DNA from: UBA1858 sp965262455
Lineage (GTDB): Bacteria; Pseudomonadota; Gammaproteobacteria; UBA4575
DNA length: 64,000 bases
Assembly (NCBI GenBank): GCA_965262455.1
Contig: CBDHFH010000008.1
Span: 620,001 to 684,000 of the forward strand
Direction of reading: 5' to 3'
Below are positions 51,687 to 60,966 of this stretch, in pieces. Numbering within the stretch: position 1 is the stretch's first letter; every line of letters starts with the position of its first letter. Both the position numbers and the translations under genes were made by a program. The notes under the pieces are model-generated. The model did no database searches. It had not been told where the DNA came from and worked only from the letters and a program-made list of their open reading frames with translations.

Positions 51687-53702
51687 TTAGTTACTCGAAC
51701 TTGGCGCTTGTAATTGTAATTGACTATTTGATGAAGGACTTGGGTTTTGTACTTGCTTAGGTAATTGTGTTACCAAGTCATTTAAATCAGGAAAGCGTGC
51801 GAAATTATCTTTAATTAAACCGCGGTCTTCTATTTTTGATTCTAACTGGCGTGCACGAAGAAAATCATATTTCGTTTCTGTTGCCAATGTTGAGGTACTA
51901 CCATCACGTAAAATGACAGGATGAATAAAGACCATTAAATTTTGCTTGGTTTTGGTGGTGGAAGTCGAGCGAAATAAATTACCAAGTAAAGGGATATCAC
52001 CTAACAAGGGTGTCTTAGTAACAGAATCACGATAATCATCCTGGGTTAATCCACCCAGCACCAGGATCTCATTGTCATCCACCATTACCGAGGTGCTTAT
52101 ACGTCTTTCGTTTGTGATGATGTCAGAAGCGACACTTGAACTTGAAATATTAGACGACTCCTGTTCGATGGTAAGTCGCACACTGTCACCTTCGTTGATT
52201 TGAGGAGTAATTCTTAGTGTGATACCGACATCTTGACGTTCAATGGTTTGGAAAGGATTTACTGCAGAGTCTGTACCACTTCCGGTATTGGTAAATTGAC
52301 CTGTGATAAAAGGAACGTTCTGTGCCACGACTATTTCTGCTTCTTCATTATCTAAGGTAACAAGAGTTGGCGTTGAGAGAATATTGGTTGAAGCATCCGA
52401 TTCAAGTGCACGCAACAATACACCCCACTGCGTTGAGCCTTCTAAATCAGCACCGCCTAAATTGAGACCTTGACCTGCCAAGGCCGCACCAGAACTTAGT
52501 CCATCAGTCAGTAGTGAGAGGATATTACCAGAATTAATAGATGCCGCGGCGGGCCCACTATCACCATCAGACGGAATAATGAATCCCTCGGCTCCGAGTT
52601 CTTTGGTTAAGTCGTTAGATACTTCTGCAATTACCGCTTCAACCAGGACTTGAGCTCGTCTTACATCTAACTGGCTTATTATGCGTCGCAAGCTGTCAAA
52701 TCGCGCAGGTGGCGCGGTAATGATTAACGCGTTATTGGTCTCATCTGCTTGAATATTGATTTCACTATCACCTGAACGTGCTTGACCGGCCCCGCTTTCT
52801 GAGTCTTCGAAATCTGACACACCTTGTAAAATAGGTGCTATTTCTTCTGCAGATGCATAATGCAGATAGACAACTCGCGTATTACCTGTGCCTTCAATAG
52901 GCGTGTCTAGATGCGCAATCAATCCACGGATACGTATTCTTGCTGCACTATCTCCCGATAATAATATGCTGTTCGTTCTCTCATCCGCCGCAAGGGTAGG
53001 TGCACCTGGAGTTTGCGCAGCTTGTGCGCCACTGGCAGTTCTTAACGAGTTAATAATCTGAACAACTTCACTTGCAGACGCATGTTTCAGCGGGATAACT
53101 TCTATTTCTTGTGCATCTGGTTGATCAATTCGGCGGATAATTTTTTCCAGTCTTGAAATATTCGCACTACGATCAGAAATCACTAGCATATTGCTTCCTG
53201 GGTAGGCGGCTAAGTGACCCTGTTGCGGCACAAGTGGACGTAATATCGGCACGAGTTGTGCGGCAGCAACATTGTCTATTTCAATAACACGCGTCACCAA
53301 TTCATCGCCTTGCGAAGAAGCGGCATTGGAAACTACTGAGCCGGCACCTTGTTTGGCATTAACATCCGGCAATATTTTAATAATTTCACCGACTTCCACG
53401 GTCGCAAATCCATGTACTTGTAACACGGAAAGAAACACTTCATAAATTTCTTTTTGATCCATTGGGCGTGCTGATACCACCGTTACTTTGGCTTTTACTC
53501 GCGGATCAATAATAAAATTCTTACCTGTGATCTCGGCGACTGTCTCAATAAAGGATTGTAGATCGGCATCTTTAAGGTTTAGGGTAATTCCCGTTTCGGC
53601 GATGGAAACACTCGAAACAATACAATTTAAGAGCAAAATTAACGCGAGAATAGGGGGCGCTAGTTGCCTCGCATAGATATGATGAAACTTTGTTTTAATC
53701 AT
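51687..53702 (-). CDS. gspD: Type II secretion outer-membrane secretin D
   Basis: A 671-residue secretin: signal peptide (to about residue 40, ending VSIAE), N0 and N1-N3 periplasmic domains (from NLKDADLQSFIETVAEITG), and a C-terminal secretin barrel (VPFITGQFTN ... VGITLRITPQINEGD ... VLGGLTQDD ... TPLLGDIPLLGNLFR). The C-terminus is Ser/Gln-rich. It forms the export channel. The ATG at 53702 is chosen over a TTG at 53720. The spacing from gspC is about 119 bp. No pilotin gene (gspS) is seen nearby. Confidence 0.96.
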   Translation of the reverse strand: MIKTKFHHIYARQLAPPILALILLLNCIVSSVSIAETGITLNLKDADLQSFIETVAEITGKNFIIDPRVKAKVTVVSARPMDQKEIYEVFLSVLQVHGFATVEVGEIIKILPDVNAKQGAGSVVSNAASSQGDELVTRVIEIDNVAAAQLVPILRPLVPQQGHLAAYPGSNMLVISDRSANISRLEKIIRRIDQPDAQEIEVIPLKHASASEVVQIINSLRTASGAQAAQTPGAPTLAADERTNSILLSGDSAARIRIRGLIAHLDTPIEGTGNTRVVYLHYASAEEIAPILQGVSDFEDSESGAGQARSGDSEINIQADETNNALIITAPPARFDSLRRIISQLDVRRAQVLVEAVIAEVSNDLTKELGAEGFIIPSDGDSGPAAASINSGNILSLLTDGLSSGAALAGQGLNLGGADLEGSTQWGVLLRALESDASTNILSTPTLVTLDNEEAEIVVAQNVPFITGQFTNTGSGTDSAVNPFQTIERQDVGITLRITPQINEGDSVRLTIEQESSNISSSSVASDIITNERRISTSVMVDDNEILVLGGLTQDDYRDSVTKTPLLGDIPLLGNLFRSTSTTKTKQNLMVFIHPVILRDGSTSTLATETKYDFLRARQLESKIEDRGLIKDNFARFPDLNDLVTQLPKQVQNPSPSSNSQLQLQAPSSSN

Positions 53703-53821
53703 TGTATTTTGAATTATCAAATAATATATGGGAATTTGGGTTAATAAACTCTAAATTAACGCTCTAACAGTGGATTATCGACGAGTTATATGACGTTTGT
53801 GTAGTTTTGCGTACAAATGGC

Positions 53822-54769
53822 TTATTCTAGGTTATGAAGTAAAGTGATTTCAGAGCCAGCTCGTAATACGGTCATCTCAATCTCAGTTGCACTCACCAAC
53901 TTCTGGAACGCTTGAGTGGCCTTGTTAGGGTTATTTAGCTCAATTTCGTTAATTTCTGTAATCACGTCATTTTCCATTAAGCCAAGCTCATCGAATAGAG
54001 CAGAGGACTCACTGCTAGGTTTCACTCTGTACCCCATAAATTCGCCAGTATTTTCATCGTTGGCAGTGCTAATAGAAATATATTTTGCCAGCGACGAAGG
54101 ATTCTTGGTCAGTTGCTGCTTGAGGCTAGCCAGCGATGGTTCTTCAGACTCAGTCGATGACTGCTGAATCGCGCTTGAAATACCTGGCCGACGCATTTGT
54201 AAAGCCGCATTGGTATTAACAGGGAGATTACTCGTCGAACTAGCAGAATTGAGTCCATTCATTGATGCTTTGGGTAGAGACAGCTTTTCCGTCCGACCCG
54301 CTCGGCTTAGAAGTACATAATCCTGATAAACTGAATGTAAAGTAACACCTGAAGTAACTTCTTCATCTAATTGATAAAACTTATGTTTTTTCTTTTCATT
54401 CTGTATAATTGCGAAGCCTTCACCGCCGCCGAGTGCGAGTACACCACTCAAGACTAAATTTAACGACGTATCCGGTGCATTTTGGTCAACGACGACCGTA
54501 CTATCTGCAATGGAAGCTTTACCCATTAAATGTAAGCGTGCCACCTGCGAACCATAATCAGGTTTTGGTGGCGGTGGCTTAACTAGTCTAGGGGCAGACG
54601 TTTCGACAGCAGGTGCAATGCTTTCAGCACTGTTACCTGAAAATAAACTCCAGACTAACTTTGCCGAACTCATGGCGATTAATACAACTAAGATATAGCT
54701 TAATGCACGAGGCAATAGTGTGCTGTTATGCTGCACGAATCCTGGCAGTTGTTGAGGAAGGCTAATCAT
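53822..54769 (-). CDS. gspC: Type II secretion protein C
   Basis: A 315-residue bitopic protein: N-terminal membrane segment (about 22-44), a periplasmic HR domain (about 100-170, LNLVLSGVLALGGGEGFAII, FYQLDEEVTSGVTLHSVYQDYV in part) and a C-terminal PDZ-like domain (about 230-315, GYRVKPSSESSALFDELGL, NDVITEINEIELNN). It links the inner platform to the secretin. It is the first gene of the operon; the upstream region toward tRNA-Glu should hold the operon promoter. Confidence 0.92.
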   Translation of the reverse strand: MISLPQQLPGFVQHNSTLLPRALSYILVVLIAMSSAKLVWSLFSGNSAESIAPAVETSAPRLVKPPPPKPDYGSQVARLHLMGKASIADSTVVVDQNAPDTSLNLVLSGVLALGGGEGFAIIQNEKKKHKFYQLDEEVTSGVTLHSVYQDYVLLSRAGRTEKLSLPKASMNGLNSASSTSNLPVNTNAALQMRRPGISSAIQQSSTESEEPSLASLKQQLTKNPSSLAKYISISTANDENTGEFMGYRVKPSSESSALFDELGLMENDVITEINEIELNNPNKATQAFQKLVSATEIEMTVLRAGSEITLLHNLE

Positions 54770-54885
54770 AATAGTTGGTTAGAATAGTCTGGTGGGCAGA
54801 AGTTTACTCAATTTGCTGCCCAAATTCAGAGAATTTCCGATGAGGTAGATATTTATAATTGTGAGTACTTAAATTATGCCAACTC

Positions 54886-54915
54886 TTGACATAAGTGCCT
54901 GTTTTAACGTAATGT
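54886..54915 (+). promoter_or_regulatory. Promoter of tRNA-Glu
   Basis: A perfect -35 TTGACA (54886-54891), an 18-bp spacer and -10 TAATGT (54910-54915), followed by the GC-rich stretch TCGCGGCC typical of stringently controlled stable-RNA promoters. The predicted start is about 50 nt before the mature tRNA. Confidence 0.65.
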
Positions 54916-54972
54916 TCGCGGCCGATAAACACTGTAGAAATGCAGTGATCTCTACGCTATCACGATACATAT

Positions 54973-55048
54973 GTCCCCATCGTCTAGAGGCCTAGGACAT
55001 CGCCCTTTCACGGCGACAACAGGGGTTCGAATCCCCTTGGGGACGCCA
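54973..55048 (+). tRNA. tRNA-Glu (anticodon TTC)
   Basis: A 76-nt cloverleaf: acceptor GTCCCCA/TGGGGAC, D arm GTCT...AGGAC, anticodon stem TCGCC/GGCGA with loop CTTTCAC (anticodon TTC), T arm AGGGG/CCCCT with TTCGAAT, and encoded CCA at 55046-55048. Codes for GAA/GAG decoding. Confidence 0.97.
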
Positions 55049-55496
55049 TTTATATCTCAACGCATAATCACTCTTTTACAGTAATATTTCGAGAGCTTTA
55101 CTTACTAGCTTGTGTCTGAGACAAATATAATATTTATATTTAGTTCGCATAATGTATATTATGTTAAATAATTAATTCGATGTAAAAGCATAATCAATTG
55201 ACTATACAATAATATTAATTAATTTATCTTATTATTGTTTGCATATATTAATGAAGAAAAAATATCACTAGTTCACTAGAACAATACAAAATAGACAAAG
55301 AAAAATGTATAACAGCAAAAATAATATTAGAGAAATTGATTCGAGATTAAGAAATCCATATAACGTAGAAACATTCAATAAATTAGATAATCATAGAAAA
55401 TTGTTTGTTAAAGATAGAGCTAAATATTGTCTTTAATAATAGGGAATTTAGTGTTGGATTAGCGGATATATGTGATGTTAAATTGACTGCTATATT
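55049..55496. other. AT-rich intergenic region after tRNA-Glu
   Basis: About 450 bp, clearly richer in A+T than its surroundings. It should carry the promoter of the following glycosyltransferase gene. There is a short CATAAT-GTAT-ATTATG palindrome and one small open frame (55305-55436, listed separately). No RNA gene or terminator is convincing. Confidence 0.5.
55305..55436 (+). CDS. Possible 43-residue small protein
   Basis: An ATG-to-TAA frame of 43 codons in an AT-rich gap: charged, basic, no membrane segment (starts MYNSKNNIREIDSRL, ends KYCL). Only a weak ribosome site (AAAG) precedes it. A frame of this length is unusual but not impossible by chance in such AT-rich DNA. No homologue comes to mind; this is a weak candidate. 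Confidence 0.2.
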   Translation: MYNSKNNIREIDSRLRNPYNVETFNKLDNHRKLFVKDRAKYCL

Positions 55497-56183
55497 ATGG
55501 ACAAAAACATTACAATTGTTATCCCCGTCCTCAATGAAGAACAGTTGATTAGAGACAATTCAAGCTATTTAAAATCACTTAACAATCACTCCAATTTACT
55601 GTTTGTCGATGGTGGCAGCTCAGACAATACAGTCAGCAGTTTACAATCACTATCATGTAAAACCACGCTCTCTCCCTCAAAAGGTCGCGGTGCACAAATC
55701 AGCTGGGGTGCACAGAACACTGACCAACACTGTAAAATAATTCTGATTTTACATATCGATACTAAATTGCCTAATGAATTTGATCGCATGATCAAAAATG
55801 CCTTATCTGATCATGCTTGGGGTCGTTTCACTGTTAAATTAGACTCAGAAAAGATGACTTTTAAACTAATCCAATTCATGATGAACCTAAGATCGAGAAT
55901 CTCGGGTATTGCCACAGGCGATCAAGCAATATTTGTCAAAAAATCCATCTTCTTGAAATATCATCATCAAATGACGCAACACCCATTAATGGAAGACATC
56001 TTTCTTTCAAAAACATTAAAAAAATTTCATGGTTGCGCAAAGATTATTGAGCGCCCTGTCGTAACTTCAACACGTTATTGGTCTAAGAATGGTGTGCTCG
56101 TTACTATCATTAAAATGTGGATATTTCGATTACTCTATTTCTTAGGTGTATCACCCAAACGATTATATAAGTTTTATTACTAA
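55497..56183 (+). CDS. TIGR04283-type glycosyltransferase (family 2)
   Basis: A 228-residue GT-A fold glycosyltransferase. It has the nucleotide-sugar start ITIVIPVLNEEQLI, FVDGGSSDNT, KGRGAQISWGAQN, LILHIDTKLP (DxD-type site HID) and GDQAIFVKKSIF, the pattern of the TIGR04283 family, which automated annotation labels arsenosugar biosynthesis. It lies 6 bp before the TIGR04282-type gene, its usual partner. The acceptor here is unknown; no arsenic methyltransferase gene is in the window. Confidence 0.75.
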   Translation: MDKNITIVIPVLNEEQLIRDNSSYLKSLNNHSNLLFVDGGSSDNTVSSLQSLSCKTTLSPSKGRGAQISWGAQNTDQHCKIILILHIDTKLPNEFDRMIKNALSDHAWGRFTVKLDSEKMTFKLIQFMMNLRSRISGIATGDQAIFVKKSIFLKYHHQMTQHPLMEDIFLSKTLKKFHGCAKIIERPVVTSTRYWSKNGVLVTIIKMWIFRLLYFLGVSPKRLYKFYY

Positions 56184-56189
56184 CTACCC

Positions 56190-56822
56190 GTGCGTAGAGA
56201 TAACACACTCATTATTTTTACAAAGGCATTGCATATTTGTCGGGTCAAAACACGCTTATGGCCCGCACTGAGTCATAGAGAATGTTTGCTACTCTATCGT
56301 CTGCTTCTACAGTCTACAATTGAACAACTGATTGATAGCAACCAATACAATATTGTTATTTATAGCACTGCTATTCATACCAGAAGAGCATTACCATACA
56401 ACTTGAGCTATAAGATTCAACGTGGACATGATTTGGGTGTTCGCATGCATAATGCAATAAATAATGAATTAAACTATGCGCAACGTGTAATGTTAATTGG
56501 TAGTGATTGCTTTAATTTCACGATGCACTTCATTGAAAGCGCTTTTAAAAGAATAAACAAAGGTAATGACATTATTGTCAGTCCCACTGTTGATGGCGGC
56601 TATTGTTTGATAGGCATGCAAAGCAGTCATCAGGAATTATTTAAACATATTTCTTGGAGCACTGATTATGTACTACAACAGACTCAGCATAATGCTAAAC
56701 AGCACGGTAAGAATTTAATGCTGACTGAATACATGCATGATATTGATACGATAAATGATCTTCACGTTTTAAATAAAAAAAATCAGTTACCTGCCTGGGC
56801 GCAAACATTTATTCGATCTTAA
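56190..56822 (+). CDS. TIGR04282-type (DUF2064) glycosyltransferase-like protein
   Basis: A 210-residue protein starting at GTG. The N-terminal motif LIIFTKALHICRVKTRLWPAL matches the nucleotidyl/glycosyl transferase-like DUF2064 signature (FTK...G/CRVKTRL), followed by GHDLGVRMHNAI, LIGSDCFNFT and SPTVDGGYCLIGM. It is 6 bp after its TIGR04283 partner. In other bacteria the pair is annotated as arsenosugar glycosyltransferases, but a real substrate is not established here. It ends convergent with dusA. Confidence 0.75.
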   Translation: MRRDNTLIIFTKALHICRVKTRLWPALSHRECLLLYRLLLQSTIEQLIDSNQYNIVIYSTAIHTRRALPYNLSYKIQRGHDLGVRMHNAINNELNYAQRVMLIGSDCFNFTMHFIESAFKRINKGNDIIVSPTVDGGYCLIGMQSSHQELFKHISWSTDYVLQQTQHNAKQHGKNLMLTEYMHDIDTINDLHVLNKKNQLPAWAQTFIRS

Positions 56823-57796
56823 TTGAGCAGTTCCAAGCCCTGATAAATCAAACCGACGTCTGCATCAGGTTTATGCATATTTTCACTTAAATGGCGCCGC
56901 CACATTTTTGCACCAGGAACACCTTGGTAGAGATTTAAAATATGCTTAGTCATAGATTTTAATGGAACACCCTGTTGTAAATTATTTTCAATATATTTTG
57001 CATATTCAGTGATTATTTCATTCATATTATTTTTCTGATTATAAGCTTGTGAAAATATCTCTCGATCCACATTCAATAAAAACTCTGGATGTTTATATGC
57101 CTGTCGTCCAATCATGACGCCATCAACATAGTGCAAATGTGTTTGAATTTCTTCAATTGATTCAATGCCACCGTTAATGATAATTTTTAAATTAGGGTAA
57201 TCTCGCTTAACCTGATAGACACGCGCATAATCAAGAGGCGGTATTTCTCGATTCTGTTTCGGATTGAGTCCTTTAAGCCATGCTTTACGCGCATGTATAA
57301 TCAATACTTCACACCCAGCATCGGCGATTTCATCAATGAACTTGCAGAGAAATTCATAACTATCATCGTCATCCACACCAATACGACATTTAACAGTAAC
57401 AGGCAGTCTCGTTTTGCTTCGCATTGCATCAATACATTTAGCCACAAGTGTAGACTCACGCATTAAACACACACCAAACCTGCCAGCTTGTACTCGGTCG
57501 CTGGGGCATCCAACATTTATGTTAACTTCATCATATCCCGATTGCTCTGCCCACTGAGCAGATTGCGTCATTTCTGCAGGATCACTGCCACCAAGTTGGA
57601 GTGCAATGGGATGCTCTGAGTCATTAAAACGCAGGAACCGTTCTCTATCACCATGAATTAGTGCCCCCGTTGTTATCATTTCTGTGTAGAGACGAGTGTG
57701 TTTTGTCATTAGACGCACTAAATAACGATAATGGCGGTCCGTCCATTCCATCATCGGCGCAATGCATAATTTGTGGGTGGGTAAATACTCAGACAT
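56819..57796 (-). CDS. dusA: tRNA-dihydrouridine synthase A
   Basis: DusA reduces uridines in the tRNA D-loop (U20/U20a) using FMN and NADPH. The 325-residue TIM barrel has LCIAPMMEWTDRHYRYLVR at the start, VNINVGCPSDRVQAGRFGVC with the conserved active-site Cys, KCRIGVDDDDSYEFL, IIHARKAWLKGLNPKQNRE and GVMIGRQAYKHPEFL. Length agrees with the family. It lies 3 bp after the aminopeptidase gene on the minus strand, and its end overlaps the DUF2064 gene by a few bases. Confidence 0.94.
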   Translation of the reverse strand: MSEYLPTHKLCIAPMMEWTDRHYRYLVRLMTKHTRLYTEMITTGALIHGDRERFLRFNDSEHPIALQLGGSDPAEMTQSAQWAEQSGYDEVNINVGCPSDRVQAGRFGVCLMRESTLVAKCIDAMRSKTRLPVTVKCRIGVDDDDSYEFLCKFIDEIADAGCEVLIIHARKAWLKGLNPKQNREIPPLDYARVYQVKRDYPNLKIIINGGIESIEEIQTHLHYVDGVMIGRQAYKHPEFLLNVDREIFSQAYNQKNNMNEIITEYAKYIENNLQQGVPLKSMTKHILNLYQGVPGAKMWRRHLSENMHKPDADVGLIYQGLELLN

Positions 57797-57799
57797 TAA

Positions 57800-59179
57800 C
57801 TAGTTGTCAGATAAATAACGTGACTCTAAATAGTGACACATGGCTCGCAGTCCCATCGCCTCTCCGCCTTTCGGTCTGCCTGCCCGTTTGCGCATGTTAT
57901 AAGCCATGATATCAAAATGAAGCCAATCACAATCATCACTCACAAATGACTGTAAAAATAACGCTGCCGTAATGGCCCCACCATAACCACTGGATGCACA
58001 ATTTACCATATCGGCAACATCACTTTTAAGATGACTCTTGTATCCTTGGTGCAATGGAAGTCGCCAGACATCATCTTCAACCGCGTTAGCAGAGGCGTAC
58101 AAAGCATGTGACGTTTTATCATCTTGACTGAAGAACACGCCCACTTCAGTACCTAACGCAACCCGTGCTGCTCCTGTCAATGTGGCAAAATCAATTAATA
58201 GGTCAGGCTTCATATCGTTGAGTTCATGGATTGCATCGGCCAGCACTAGCCTACCCTCTGCATCAGTATTATCGATCTCAACGGATTGCCCTGAGCGTGA
58301 GACAATGACATCTCCTGGTCGATAAGCATCACCTGAAATTGCATTGTCAACTGCGGGTATAAACATATGCATATTAACCGGAAGCTTAGTTTGCATAATA
58401 TAATTTGCCAAACCCATGGCATGCGCAGCCCCACCCATATCTTTTTTCATCCATCGCATTCCATTGGCAGATTTAATATTCAACCCTCCACTATCAAAAC
58501 AGACACCTTTACCTGCAATGCAAAGCAATGGATTGTCGGGATTCCCCCACTGCATTTTTATTAATCTAGGTGCATGAATACTTGCTCTGCCCACTGCATG
58601 TATGAGTGGATAATTATCTGCTTGCAACTTATTTCCAACTACTTCTTCAATTGTAGCGCCATATTTATCAGCCAGCTGATGGGCGGCTGCTGACAAATGT
58701 TGTGGCATCATTTGATTAGCAGGTTGATTAATCAAGTCCCTAACCATATAGGTGGAATCAATCGTAGCGAATAGTGACGCTTTATCTATTTGCTCATCGA
58801 GTAATAAACGCGCGGGTTCTTTACTGGTTTGATAGTCAGAGAATTGGTACGCACCAAGGCCCCAACCAATTGCCAAAATTTGCCTATCTTCAATTGGAAT
58901 TGCCTCAGACAAATAATAGTTACCCGTGGGTAGTGACATGGGTAAATCAGCCAAGGTCCATATCGATAGCGTCTCATTAACAATAACGACGACTTGGCTT
59001 AAATTGCCGTCAGCATCTGGAACTAAATAATTATTCCCTTCTTTAACTTTACGAGAGCTAGTTAAGAGCCAATTAGTGGTATGATCCAAGGATGATTTAG
59101 CTTGCTCATCAAAGCTGGATTTAAGTAGTAAAGTAATCTGAATGTGAGCATCATTTTTAGTCTCGTAGAAACAATCCAT
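57800..59179 (-). CDS. M17-family leucyl aminopeptidase
   Basis: A 459-residue cytosolic dizinc aminopeptidase. The catalytic domain (about 150-459) has GKGVCFDSGGLNIKSANGMRWMKKDMGG (in part: GKGVCFDSGGLNIK; MKKDMGGAAHA), IPAVDNAISGDAYRPGD and the signature NTDAEGRLVLADAIHELN. Metal ligands Lys, Asp and Glu of the family are present. The N-terminal domain is shorter than in PepA, as in many PepA-like proteins of this clade. It is 3 bp before dusA and divergent from the ABC transporter genes. Confidence 0.9.
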   Translation of the reverse strand: MDCFYETKNDAHIQITLLLKSSFDEQAKSSLDHTTNWLLTSSRKVKEGNNYLVPDADGNLSQVVVIVNETLSIWTLADLPMSLPTGNYYLSEAIPIEDRQILAIGWGLGAYQFSDYQTSKEPARLLLDEQIDKASLFATIDSTYMVRDLINQPANQMMPQHLSAAAHQLADKYGATIEEVVGNKLQADNYPLIHAVGRASIHAPRLIKMQWGNPDNPLLCIAGKGVCFDSGGLNIKSANGMRWMKKDMGGAAHAMGLANYIMQTKLPVNMHMFIPAVDNAISGDAYRPGDVIVSRSGQSVEIDNTDAEGRLVLADAIHELNDMKPDLLIDFATLTGAARVALGTEVGVFFSQDDKTSHALYASANAVEDDVWRLPLHQGYKSHLKSDVADMVNCASSGYGGAITAALFLQSFVSDDCDWLHFDIMAYNMRKRAGRPKGGEAMGLRAMCHYLESRYLSDN

Positions 59180-59253
59180 ATCTATTATTAAGGTTATTTA
59201 TTCGGCCCATATTGTAACAAACGATTGAACTATGCACCGCTAGATGTAATGCA

Positions 59254-60174
59254 ATGAATAATCATATACCCGCATTAAAAATTGAAAATTTAGTCAAACG
59301 TTATAAAGACGGTTTCCAGGCACTCAATGGTATTTCGTTTACTGTTGATCAAGGGGATTTTTACGCCTTGCTTGGTCCAAATGGTGCAGGCAAGTCGACC
59401 ACGATAGGGATTGTATGTTCGCTGGTGAATAAGACCTCAGGTATGGTCGAAATATTTGGTCATAACATCGACAACGAATTTGCTATGGCTAAAAAGTTAA
59501 TTGGACTAGTTCCCCAGGAATTTAATTTCAACACATTCGAACCTATCTTCGAGATTGTTAAAAATCAGGCAGGTTATTATGGCATTCAGCCAAACATCGC
59601 CAATGAAAAAGCAGCAGAAACATTGAATATGCTTGGTCTATGGGAGAAACGTAAAAATACCCCCAGAGAACTTTCCGGTGGAATGAAACGCCGCTTAATG
59701 ATCGCACGCGCATTAATCCATGACCCGCAACTACTCATTCTTGACGAACCGACAGCAGGTGTCGATATTGAAATACGGCGTTCCATGTGGGAGCTACTGC
59801 AAAAACTCAACAGTGATGGCCGAACAATCATATTAACTACACATTATCTTGAAGAAGCGGAGTACTTATGTCGCAATATAGGCATTATCAATAATGGCGA
59901 TATTATTATTGATACATCATTACGTGAATTTTTAGATCAGCTCAAGAAAGAAACTTTTATTGTTTATTTAAAACATCCTGTGTCAACGGCACCTACTATT
60001 AAATGCGCAGACGTAATAATTTCGGATAATAAAACATTAGAAGTCACGCCCAATGAAAATCATACATTAGAAAGTGTGTTTTCAGAATTTTCAAAGCAAA
60101 ATATTCAAATCTTGAGTATGAGAAATAAATCCAATCGATTAGAAGAATTATTTATGAATCTAGTCAAAAATTAG
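59254..60174 (+). CDS. yadG: ABC transporter ATP-binding protein (YadG-like)
   Basis: A 306-residue ABC ATPase with Walker A LLGPNGAGKSTTIG, signature ELSGGMKRRLMIARAL and Walker B LLILDEPTAGVD. The C-terminal 80 residues form the extra domain seen in YadG-type exporters. With the next gene (permease, 9 bp downstream) it makes a two-gene exporter of unknown substrate. It is divergent from the aminopeptidase gene. Confidence 0.9.
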   Translation: MNNHIPALKIENLVKRYKDGFQALNGISFTVDQGDFYALLGPNGAGKSTTIGIVCSLVNKTSGMVEIFGHNIDNEFAMAKKLIGLVPQEFNFNTFEPIFEIVKNQAGYYGIQPNIANEKAAETLNMLGLWEKRKNTPRELSGGMKRRLMIARALIHDPQLLILDEPTAGVDIEIRRSMWELLQKLNSDGRTIILTTHYLEEAEYLCRNIGIINNGDIIIDTSLREFLDQLKKETFIVYLKHPVSTAPTIKCADVIISDNKTLEVTPNENHTLESVFSEFSKQNIQILSMRNKSNRLEELFMNLVKN

Positions 60175-60183
60175 CAAGACACA

Positions 60184-60957
60184 ATGAGCCTACTTGAAAA
60201 ATTAATCGCCCTGCGCACATTATTTCTTAAAGAAATATTTAGATTTGCCCGCATATGGATTCAGACCATCATTCCGTCGGTGGTGACGGTGGCACTCTAT
60301 TTTATTATTTTCGGCAATCTTATAGGTTCTCAGTTGAGTGATGTTAAAGGATACAGCTACATTGATTTCATCATTCCAGGTATGATCATGATGTCGATCA
60401 TCACTAATTCTTATGCCAACGTCGTCTCTTCTTTCTATAGCTCAAAGTTTCAAAAACATATTGAAGAAATGTTGGTGTCACCCATGCCTAACTACATTAT
60501 TATCTGGGGCTTTGTTTCAGGAGGTGTTGCGAGGGGTATCGCAGTCGGAATAGCTGTGACAATTACCGCGACATTTTTCTCTGATTTGCGATTTGAAAAT
60601 GTTCCATTACTAATACTTGTCACGCTACTGACTTGCATATTATTTTCATTGGCCGGATTAATTAATGCTATCTTTGCCAATAGCTTTGACGATATATCAT
60701 TAATACCCACCTTTGTATTGACACCACTCACCTACTTAGGGGGAATATTTTATAGTATTGATATGCTTCCTGAGTTTTGGCGCCTCACTTCATTCGCCAA
60801 CCCTATTCTTTATATGGTCGACACATTCAGAGCAAGTATGCTTGGTGTGAACGATATAAATATTTATATATCGCTTATGATTATAGTCGGATTTACAATA
60901 ATCTTGTATTCAGTCGCAGCTGTTTTATTAAATAAAGGCGTTGGAATTCGCACTTAG
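60184..60957 (+). CDS. yadH: ABC-2 type permease (YadH-like)
   Basis: A 257-residue ABC-2 membrane protein with six hydrophobic segments, the YDFIIPGMIMMSIITNSYANV-type motif (IDFIIPGMIMMSIITNSYAN) and the FVLTPLTYLGGIFYSIDMLP segment of the family. It forms the channel for the preceding YadG-like ATPase. It ends convergent with the ExeA/FHA gene, 9 bp apart. Confidence 0.9.
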   Translation: MSLLEKLIALRTLFLKEIFRFARIWIQTIIPSVVTVALYFIIFGNLIGSQLSDVKGYSYIDFIIPGMIMMSIITNSYANVVSSFYSSKFQKHIEEMLVSPMPNYIIIWGFVSGGVARGIAVGIAVTITATFFSDLRFENVPLLILVTLLTCILFSLAGLINAIFANSFDDISLIPTFVLTPLTYLGGIFYSIDMLPEFWRLTSFANPILYMVDTFRASMLGVNDINIYISLMIIVGFTIILYSVAAVLLNKGVGIRT

Positions 60958-60966
60958 TAAAAAATA

